This document shows, one piece after another, positions 54,915 to 64,000 of a stretch of DNA of 64,000 nucleotides. The notes beneath the pieces are model-generated. The model was not told the origin of the DNA. It made no database searches and worked only from the letters and a program-made list of their open reading frames with translations. The position numbers and the translations under genes are program-made. Each line of letters starts with the position of its first letter. The stretch's first letter is position 1. Source of the stretch: Nectonema munidae (lineage: Eukaryota > Nematomorpha > Nectonematoida > Nectonematidae); assembly GCA_030549495.1 (NCBI GenBank), contig JAUIRK010000127.1, positions 1 to 64,000 of the forward strand, given 5' to 3'.

Positions 54915-57223
54915 GTTCAAGGAGCAGTGTGACACCCATGTTCCAAGAAATAAAAATCGTCGCTTTGGATATGCTAAATTCCATTGAATTTAGTTACTAT
55001 TCAAAATCATGCTCCTAAAAGGTAATTAAAGTGAATAATACACTGGTTTTAACTTTTTTAGTGTGCACTTATCCTGAAGGGATAAAGGTCTATGTGGAAT
55101 AATTGTCCCATACGCACTTGGAACAAAACAAATCACATTTAAGTCTTCAGAGATATAACCACTTTTAAAAATCTTTAATTTTACGTCATTCTCTGGTCTA
55201 GAGCAAGTAAAGAGTTAATCATTCCAGATGTACTCACTAAAAAAATGACCATCTTTTCTTTACATTTTAGGGAACTTCAAGTCTTTTGTGAAAAAACTTT
55301 ATTTCAGGCAGTTCCATATAGTTTAAAAAATAATCAAAGACTTGTTTTTTTCTTATCAGGTGAAGGTCCTTTAATAAGGGGTGATTCCTTACATTTTATA
55401 TTTTTTCAACTAACTAGTTACTGAATTTAACCTACACCATTTTAAGAGTTTGCGGTGAATTAAACTCGAAAATTATTAAAGTAATAATTATCAGGGTTGC
55501 GGAATGAGAGGGAAAATATCCATTCCACGTGCTTACAAAAACCGGACCCCAACTCCAAATACATTAAAAAATGCGATAAAACTTTTTTCATTAAAATAGT
55601 TTAAAAAATCCAACTCACACTCCGCAATTGCTAATTATAATTTAAAAAAAGTTTGACTAAATATTCGTAAAAATAAAAAATATGATTTTTTTTTGAAAAC
55701 GTTTATCAAAATAATTAAATTAACTATAAATAAAAAAATTATTAAAATTTAATATTATCAATGGTGGAGCTGTGATTGACAGCTTAGAACCATGGGATAA
55801 TGTCTAAAAGCAAACTGTATATTTATATGTGAAAATTTTGTACTGGTTTCAACGAAATGCTCTGCTTATGAGCCAGATGTAACAAGTATTACCATGATTT
55901 ATTAGTTCATGCAACACCAACATAACAAAAAACATGCTTTGTTTTAAATCATCAATTAATTTTATGAAGTCTATGACGAAAATTAGTATCTCGGTATAAA
56001 GTTTGTACATCAATATAACGTTACAGTGGCCCAAAAATGAAAAAAAATGGACCTTCTTTGTTTTTTCTAGTTCTAAATAATGAATATACATATATATATA
56101 CATTTAAAACTAAGATTAAACATTATAGACATTTTCCAGATAGATGTGGATGAGTAGGTTTTAATGAATTATTCATTTTTTGAATTTTATTTTTGGATTT
56201 ATGTGTTTGAATAAATTTTATTAATATCTAAACTCCATTATAAATGAAAACTGGTCCATTACAAGTAAATTTCAAGATACAACACATTGTCTTTTTAATA
56301 CAAAATAATTGATAACTTATCCATGATTATGAAGCGTAATTAATCTATTATTCAATATTCATTATACCCAAACCATGATAAGAAATATTTTATGAATAAA
56401 AAATAACCAATAGAAAAGTAAAAAGCAACTTTTTTCAAGATGTTGCTAACAAATGATTAATTGATGTGATAGAAAAGTTATGGATTAGCTATCAATGTTT
56501 TGTAAAAGTGATATTGAGAAAAATCTGTTAAATAAAATGAATGAGTTTAGAAAAGATTGTAATAAAAAATTTATTGTAGTAATAATAAAGTAAAAATAAT
56601 TTTAAAAACTACTGAAAGAGTAAACAATCTAAAAAGAAGTAGGGTAGAGAGGGGTAAGGGATAATAGAATTTGTGCAGCATAAAATATGTAGAAATATGT
56701 TTGCATTATAGCACTAATACTGGAACATGACATCTAACGCATAAATGATATTTATTAGTTAGAAGAGCATTGCATGACTTCTACAAGAAAATAGAGAAAC
56801 ACAATGACAAAATATTGTTTTATGTGTAATGAATTAATTTTCAGCATTCCAAACAAAAATATATGATATAGAAAACAAAACCAATCAAATTTCTAGACTG
56901 TATAAAAACTAGAGATAGTAAAAATTAGTATATACAGGAAAAGTAGGTAAGTGGATAGATAAATATATTAAAAGGTAAATGCACGTGATTTAATTGAAAT
57001 GCTGCTTCATATATCACACCATTGTCTTCAAGGAGTAGACGATGTTAACAAGGTAAACACAAGAGATTGGCAAATTAATAAAAATTAACGAGAGTAAAAA
57101 AATATATGGCTCAAAACTTTAATCTCCTATATCACAGAAACTTTGATAAAACACAAATAGGCGCAATAACTAATCATCGGAGAAGAAATACTTGGCATTG
57201 AGTGGAGAACGCGACACGCAAAT
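54915..57223. other. Intergenic, no gene recognised
   Basis: AT-rich DNA downstream of the zinc-finger gene. Its 3' UTR must lie in the upper part; TTTATT (minus-strand AATAAA) words are frequent, so I cannot pick the true signal. The small ORF at 55849-56103 has no family signal. Confidence 0.35.
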
Positions 57224-60200
57224 TCACATGGGTGAGCATTGCAAGGTATTGTTTGGAGAGACTTTGCAGAAAAGACGGTGATTTTGCAAGACGGAAAGGG
57301 ATTTGGCGCGAAATGGACACTCCTGGCAACATGACAAGAATGGCACTTTTTCGCAGTGATAATTGACGTGGTGACGGTACTCGATGACATCCGCAAACAT
57401 CTGCAAGCATTTGCAACAGCGATACTCTTGGATGGAGTAGTGGTTGTGAGAGTACTGCAAGTGCACGCTGAGCAAAAACAAGGAGTGGAAAGAGAGGATG
57501 CGATTTTGGGAGTAGCAGATGGAGCAGGGATACGTTTTACGCATGCTCAGCTTCTTGAGATGTCCACACGCACGCCTAACGCTCTTTCTAAAGAATCTGG
57601 AATTAGCATTCCACCACCTTCCTCTTCTCTTTTTCGTGATATGGAAGAGATATTTTTGAAGAAGCTTAGGCTTCCGTGTATTCAATTGGTCTGAGACGTC
57701 TTTTGTTGTTTTCGTAGTGTGAGATAGGGAAACTCTTTGAAGGGGTACCGACTTTTTACGCTTTTTTGAGCCGTGTAAACTTTCAGCACAGGCGTCATTT
57801 GTGATAGTGTCATTTGAGTTTCGATAGATAGAGGTGAATACGGAAGTGTTGCTGTTCTTCTCACTGATCGATTCATTTGCTTCTAAGGATTTTTGGCGAA
57901 GAAAATTTGAGCATTCAAAAAGTTCATATTTTTTTTCCTCCGTATTTTCGCTTTGTGAAGGGGATTTATCTTTGCATTGATTTATGCTATTTATGTTATT
58001 AGAATTGATGTCCAGTCTCTCCATTTCATTATTATGAAGAACTTCACAATCATTTATCCTGAAGTTATTATCAACGCGACAATTTTGTCGATTGAATAAC
58101 TCAAAGAGTGTCCTATAAGGAATTCTATACGTCTTGGAAGCTTGAATCAAACTTATAGAGCCGTCTTGAATCCCCTTTAGAGCAACTTGCAGGTCTAGAC
58201 TCGAATACTGATAACTTTTCAAAGCATTATTTGGAATTGAGTGTGTGTTCTTCTGCGCAGCCTCTTTGTTCACTTGTTTACCATTGAAAATTTCAGTGTT
58301 TTTATGATTTGAAGAGCTCAGTTTGGCATCGTGATTTAACGCCATGTGTTCCTTCAATTCCCATTTCCAATCAAATTCGTGAGAACAGTATTGACATGGG
58401 AAATTGTTAATTGTACCTTTACTCGTAATACTACTGTTATTATTGAAGATGTTATTGTAGGATTCCATTTTATTATTTGGCAAATCATCTTTATTCAATT
58501 CTTCTGAATCATTGCTTCTCTCGGAGTTGTTACTGTTGAGCGAATTCGAAAATAGTGATAAATGAGAAGCCATGTGCAGTGTCAATTCTTTACTTGTTGA
58601 GAAGACAGCAAAGCAGAAATTACAAATATTAGAAGATCCTGCTTCGGATTTAGAGGGATCTAAAAAACCAGTATTAAAGCTGAGAGCCTGTTGCTGTTGT
58701 TGTTCTTGAAGTGCATTTTGATAGGACTGAGCAGCTAGGTAGTTTGTAAGGTATTTGGGTTGACTGTTTGCATCATAAAAGCCTGAATTTTTAATGTTTT
58801 CAGACATGTGTTGCATTAATTGTTTGTAAGCAGAAACGTTTTGCATTTTTACCAGTTCACTAATGTATCCCATGTATTCTTGCGTCATTAAAGGATTCTT
58901 GTTTTTACTGTTGCTATTGTTATTTTTTTTAGTGGGCGATGGCGCAGAATTCTGTTTGTAATTTCCACAAAGGGCGTTTAAGTCAACGTCAATCTTCGCG
59001 TAATAGTTTTTGAGTTTGGTGGTTATGTTAAAAGCGGTTTCTTGAAGACACCTCAGTTTATCTTGGTCGCAAGAGGACTGAGGGTGTATGTGAAATGCCA
59101 AGAAAGTTTGATTGTGTAAAAATAAATGCTCCATCAGGTTATTCTTTGATTCGAATAGTGAACCACAAAGAGTACAAATGAATGAACTGTTGGCAGGAAA
59201 ATAACAAGAAGCTGGATACTCCACGTTTTTAGAAGAATCGCATTTTTTAGAAAAGTTGATGGCTCTTTCTAAATCTTTGTCGAAACCATTTTGGTTGTGA
59301 TGATTATTGTTATTTAATTCTTTTCTCGAATCAGGGAAACCATTACAACGTATGCTATTCATTAAGGTAGATGAAATGCTATTAAAGTTTTCGTTATTTG
59401 TTTGAGATCTTTTGGCAGAATTGGACATCGATTTTGAATATTTATTTGTTAAATGCGTGGACTTGGAATATTTTTCATGAGTGTTACCATTATGCGAGTT
59501 AAAACTTGCGCCTGTACCACTTTTGTCTTTATCAAGACATCTCTTACCAGAAACGTATTCATACAGTGTCCCTAAAAATAAAAAAGTTAAAATACACCTC
59601 TACAATTTTTTTTATCTATAAATGTTACGTTTACATACACATTTAAAAGTTTAAGAAAGGTGGTAAATCTTGATATCATTTAATTTTTGGTTTAGGAGAA
59701 TCGTATAAGTCAGACTAAGCAAGGATACTTCATTAACATAAAATGTATGATAATCAAATTTCTTATCTGGTGCTTCATTATTCAATTAAAACTAAAATAT
59801 ACTTAAAAAAATCTGTATCCTTTGGTTGGTTTATCAGTTTTTATTTTTGTATACATGCATAAATATGTATGCGCGTCTCTAAATGTGTGAATTTATCATC
59901 TTTCATTGTGTTTCTTCTTTGTATATTTAAAATACTGCAATTTTTTAAATAAAACTTGTAAAATTATGTCAACGTGCAATTGTCATGGCACTTAATTGTT
60001 ATATGGCTCTTAATAAAGCTGGCCCTAAGGATAACTATTCTATGTTCGCTATACAAAAAGAATTAATGTGTATAAGTTGACGCCGAAATTTAAGAACAAA
60101 AAGTTGGGATTCTATTTATGTTAGCTGTATAAATCGACCTTCGTTTTAAACAGGCAAATTATGCATCAAAAAAATATAGGTTTATCAAATTAAACGTTGT

Positions 60201-60729
60201 TTTGCTCATTTAAATGAGACAACAAAAGATACATTCTTTTACCAAATAAAAAAATGATTTCATTTAAAGAAGACACTTTCATATCTATAAATCAAGGTAA
60301 GTGATAGAACGGCAAAAATGATCGAAGTGGGTTTGGACACACAAAATGAAACTAATGATGCTTTAATAGTCGAAATCGGTTTTCAAGTGTTGCATGTTTA
60401 TAGTGATTGAATGAAAAAATGGAGTATATCTTCTAATAAAGAACTTATAATTTCAAAAATTGTTACATACCTTATTAAAAACTGTATAAATAATTTTTGT
60501 AAATAAATTTTAATTAGTATTTTTGATCATTAAGATTATTTAAAACTGCAAATTTAGAGGAAAAAATATCAAGACTGGAACAGCGGTAAAAAGGAAATTG
60601 AAAATTACCGAACGGTATATTATACTTTTCTGCAGATTGTCTCGTAGTTAGTGTTCCTGATTTTGCATCATGTACTGCTTGAATCATAATTTCATCAGGG
60701 TGTTTTCTTAATGATGTCTTTTTGGTTAT
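57224..60729 (-). CDS. Psq-domain C2H2 zinc-finger protein (3' part of gene, two exons seen)
   Basis: Visible exons are 60610-60729 and 57224-59571, joined in frame (acceptor TTTATTTTTAG, donor GTAATT). That gives about 822 codons; upstream exons were not found. A Psq-type HTH spans the junction (DEIMIQAVHDAKSGTLTTRQ, SAEKYNIPFGTLYEYVSGK). A second lies mid-protein (LDLQVALKGIQDGSISLIQA, SKTYRIPYRTLFELF). C2H2-like fingers in order: CTLCGSLFESKNNLMEHLFL, CNFCFAVFSTSKELTLHMAS, CQYCSHEFDWKWELKEHMAL, then three clustered near the C-terminus starting CSICYSQ, CCKCLQM and CCQECPF. Between them are Asn/Ser-rich low-complexity stretches and a Gln run. Psq domains bind DNA in arthropod transcription factors, so a nuclear DNA-binding regulator is likely. 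I cannot name the orthologue. The frame is intact, so this is a real host gene. Confidence 0.88.
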
Positions 60730-63180
60730 CTACAAATAAAATGTAATATATAAAATTGATCAGATATTTCATTAGTTTACAATGATAAAATTAGAAGGTG
60801 CGTTTATGTAGTGTTTATATATTTTCATAAAAGAGGCACACGGTGTTGAAACTACGCAGAAAGGGGCGAAATATTTTTTATTGTATTAAGTTTAAAAATT
60901 TCCTATTAATGTATTCATTATTTATATCAATTGCTTGGCAAAGCTTTGGAGGCATTTCCTTACTGAACCAAGTGTTACACATTTGTAGGGTTTTTAAAAT
61001 CTTAATAACTCTCTTAAACAATTTTTTTCAGAATAATTTTTTGTATGTTGGCTAATTTTTTTGAAACTTTGAAACAAGGTTTTCTTTGTCTATATTAACA
61101 GCTATGTACAGTTTGGTGAGTTTACATTTTGTCGAAAAAAAGTTATAAAGGTTCAAATTTTTTTATAAAAAAGTATATATATAGTGGCTTTTGCTTCTGA
61201 AGCATATAAAATGCCTAGGGAGCGTTGCCAAGCTATCGATATATATATATATATAGAATTTTTTGAGGGACAACTTTTTCGTGCTCGCATAACGTCCAAA
61301 TAAAAGGATAAAGAGATTGTTTTATACAGAGAGTGTTGTTAGAATACTATTTTTTTTTAAAAAAAAGCTTTTAATATTTTTCCGCCATATATTATTTATC
61401 ATTTTTATTTGATAAATGCATACATCTACTAATTAAAGTTTGATATATTCCTATTTCAAAACCCCCATTTTCAAACATATAAAAAGTGAAAAGTAACATA
61501 TAGAAAATATATTATTTTAGAATGATTAAGAAATTTAAATATTTTAAAAATTGTATTATGTATCATACTAATATTGAATACATCTAATAAAATAACTTTA
61601 CATTTTTTAATAAGTAGATTGATTTGGACTAGTTGATTGAAGAGTTGTACCAGAAACTAGAAATCTTTCATTTGATTTTTGTCGATAGCAGTTTGTTTAT
61701 ACCTAGGCATTTGGAGTGTATTAGGGCTTCGTCAATGAAAAGACACCTATGATACACTACCAACTTACCCTTACACTCATCAATAAATATTTGAATTAAA
61801 TTGAAAGATAAAATATTCAAAAAAAAAATTAAAAACCTGGATAAGATTTTTTAATGCAACAATAATGTATTGTCATGGTAAAAGTTTTATTTTTACAATA
61901 TATCTTGAAGCTTTAGGAGATGAAAATTTGAATAAATTATAGGAAAAATAGAAATAGTTCAGATTTTGACTATATATCCTTCCGAAACAACTATCTATTA
62001 CTGAATGGTAATTACTAGGGTTAACCCATTAAGTCTGATTTCTATGGTACTTAATGGGTTAAGTTGCCTGGACCAGACATAGGAGCCATATTTTTAATCT
62101 TTCAGGCTTCAGCTTCGGCTCCATGTAGACAAATCCTCTGGCTCCGGCTCCAGCTCCGAAGCCCTGGTTACAACACATTGGTTGATTTACCTATCAGGAG
62201 CTGTATTCTCTAAATCTCTAAGCTATTTTTCTTGGTAATGAAGACATAAAAACAATTAGGCTATTTAGCAGTCGACAGCTAATTATTAAATATATTAATA
62301 GAGTTCCCTTTAAATAAAAATTAGGAATTACACAAACTATCTTATAAATCAAATGAAAAATTTTAACAACAGATGCTATTCACATTTCAATGTAAAAATT
62401 TCTGTAGCTATGTGGTATTTCGGGTTTAGGAAGTATTAGCGCGGAGTTTTCGAGTGAACCTTTTTTTGGCACAGGCCGTTTTGTGCGACTTTTTTTAAAT
62501 TAAGCCATCAAAAACGAACTTTACATGTTATTCGACAATTCCTAGTATTTAATTTCTCAGAAATGATTTTGCTGGGCTAAAAAAGGTCTGTGCCAATAAG
62601 GATTTGCGCCAAATTGGGCCATTTCGGGTATTTTCATGCAAGCTTAACATTATATCGATTGTGTTTTAAATGATAAGATTAAAAATTTGTTCTTATTTTC
62701 GAGTTGGAGCAGAAAGATTTGAAATAGCATTGATAAAATGTTGAAAGCTTTACATTTAAGTTTATTCTTAACGTTGCATGTAAAAATTATATTAAAAAAC
62801 ACTTATCATATTAAAACTAAAAATAATTAACATGCAATTGGTTGACAAATTATGATAACTCAGCATAGCAAGTTTTTCTATTATACAAAGACATGGACAA
62901 CAATTCAGGCGGCTGCATTGAATTCTACAAAGGTTTTTGGGGGTAATAATAAAATTCGATTCCAAAAATTTTACAAACACAGTAGTAAATCGCAAATACA
63001 TAAGACTCAATCATGTATTTAGGAAAAAAAGAAAATTTTAAATTAGCAACAGATTTGCGTGATTTTCACCACTCCTTTAGCTTAATAAAACTTTCATCTG
63101 AGCTGAATTTTTGAAAAATACTTTTAAGATGTGACACATGGACACCGAAATCCTAACATCCCAGCACATTGTTTTTATTA
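60730..63180. other. No gene recognised; small palindrome and TA microsatellite
   Basis: This stretch may contain 5' intron of the zinc-finger gene. It holds a TA microsatellite near 61237-61254, the palindrome at 62021-62062, and a GGCTCCGGCTCCAGCTCC patch near 62138 that resembles the inside of hAT MITE ends. Confidence 0.4.
62021..62062. repeat. Perfect TTAA-ended palindrome, 14-bp arms
   Basis: TTAACCCATTAAGT, a 14-nt spacer, then ACTTAATGGGTTAA. Both outer ends are TTAA. The arm resembles the left terminus of piggyBac B (TTAACCCATTAATG). Confidence 0.75.
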
Positions 63181-63245
63181 AAAGGTTCCAAAGGTTCCAG
63201 AAAATACAAAAGGTTCCAAAAAAGTTCCAAAAAGGTTCTAACAAA
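63181..63245. repeat. Clustered GGTTCCAAA words at a hAT 3' end
   Basis: AGGTTCC or AGTTCC occurs five to six times in about 60 bases, separated by A-runs. It lies about 130 bases beyond the stop codon of the hAT ORF and is likely its subterminal transposase-binding region (inference). Confidence 0.5.
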
Positions 63246-63370
63246 AATCTTGAATAAATTTTTATTTAAAATAAAAGATAGAAAAAATATAATTCATTTA
63301 AACTATTTTTTTTTTAGAAATTGATCAATAAGTCCAGATTTTCGCGTGTTTATTTTTGAATTTAGTTGAA

Positions 63371-64000
63371 TCAAATCAATATTTTTTTGAGTTCTTCATT
63401 TCTTTTAGTTTGAGCTGCTTTAAGAAAACTATATGCTAAATGAATAGAAGTTGGATTTTTAGAATGAATAGCATCTTCAAGTCTTTTTGAAGCTTTATCA
63501 AGTAAACTATTGGTAGCTTTCTGAACGATTTCATATTCACAACTTTTTTCTTCGTAGTGCATTTCAATCTCCTCAATTTTAACTTTTTTTGACTTAAAAA
63601 TTCGGCAGATTTCTTCTGATCTCTGTTTTGCACTTTCTTGTTTTCGCTTCTCAATTTTATTCTTTTTATCTATTTCCAAATTATCTTTATACTTTCGATA
63701 AGCACTTTTGCCTAAATTAAGAAGTTCGCGAGTTAAAGGAACAGCATAGGGTCTATTATCAAAATACTGCAATTCGCTTCTCACAACCAAACGCGCATTC
63801 ATAGATTTCAAAGACAAATTACTTTTATCATCAGTTAAAATTCTTTTTGAAATTGAAAACTGTCTTTCAACATCGGCGTTACCATGCGAAACGCATAAAG
63901 CAGCTTTAACTATGCTCATTAATACACGATACTTGGGCCTTCCGGGAGAAGTTTTGATTGAAAATATATACCTCCAATAAAAATCGACTCTATCTTTTGT
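63371..64000 (-). CDS. hAT-like transposase C-terminus, open to the window edge
   Basis: The frame is open from the window end to a stop at 63371 (about 210 codons). DRVDFYWRYIFSIK and PGRPKYRVLMSIVKAALCVS lead into HGNADVERQFSISKRILTDD and LSLKSMNARLVVRSEL, the hAT C-terminal dimerisation signature. It continues into a highly charged Lys/Glu coiled-coil tail (KNKIEKRKQESAKQRSEEI), a layout seen in a hAT subgroup with a long basic tail. Nothing in the visible part breaks the frame, so this copy could be younger or intact. The start and DDE core lie outside the window. Confidence 0.7.
   Translation of the reverse strand, partial: TKDRVDFYWRYIFSIKTSPGRPKYRVLMSIVKAALCVSHGNADVERQFSISKRILTDDKSNLSLKSMNARLVVRSELQYFDNRPYAVPLTRELLNLGKSAYRKYKDNLEIDKKNKIEKRKQESAKQRSEEICRIFKSKKVKIEEIEMHYEEKSCEYEIVQKATNSLLDKASKRLEDAIHSKNPTSIHLAYSFLKAAQTKRNEELKKILI

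Noticed and set aside
57356-57694. 112-codon plus-strand ORF
   Set aside because: Antisense to the conserved zinc-finger exon, whose frame is clearly the coding one.
1-64000. LTR elements, retroviral or Polinton-like remnants
   Set aside because: No paired long terminal repeats, gag/pol/integrase blocks, capsid or polymerase-B blocks were recognised; both RT remnants are non-LTR type.

Overview
The window is strongly AT-rich eukaryotic DNA with GT-AG introns, both very short (about 50-70 nt) and long. It holds two recognisable host genes in a dense layer of transposable elements. The Pipsqueak-type HTH/zinc-finger gene and the mixture of piggyBac, hAT, MULE and Jockey/CR1-like elements point to an arthropod. 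A sea-louse-type copepod is my best guess, but that is inference.

Host genes. (1) 33120-49534 (+) is a complete multi-exon MFSD12-like major facilitator gene, rebuilt here as 10 constitutive exons (461 codons) plus a possible 57-nt cassette exon. Its introns carry a whole-length piggyBac element, a LINE, several MITEs and a probable processed pseudogene. (2) 57224-60729 (-) is the 3' part of a C2H2 zinc-finger gene with two Psq-type HTH domains; its 5' exons lie outside the recognised part. (3) 4769-8960 (+) is a tentative two-exon gene for a 64-residue single-pass membrane protein, with a degraded intron-bearing MULE transposase lying antisense in its intron.

Mobile elements, left to right: piggyBac A (1-3724, cut by the window start) with inserted MITEs; a MULE (5784-7161, -); a TTAA-flanked MITE inserted into another copy of itself (9116-9376), with a third copy at 46663-46780; a 5.4-kb hAT (14372-19761) that has swallowed a CACT-ended element encoding a two-finger protein and contains a perfect 31-bp foldback; a piggyBac remnant between two roughly 150-bp satellite arrays (20985-24480); an uncharacterised repetitive ORF family (24863-27859, -) split by a MITE-within-MITE and by a retroposed insert; a tRNA-like SINE next to a LINE (30840-31841); piggyBac B (34065-37442) with a MITE inside its transposase; a LINE with a MITE (44640-46498); another repetitive ORF family (49950-50809); a 2.1-kb hAT with a perfect 8-bp target duplication (52826-54906); and a hAT whose ORF runs off the right edge (63371-64000).

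The window reads as an accumulation of nested insertions whose order can often be fixed from exact target-site duplications. No rRNA gene, canonical tRNA gene, CRISPR array, operon or recognisable retrovirus or LTR element was seen. Coordinates of exons and element ends were set by reading splice sites, reading frames and duplications by eye.
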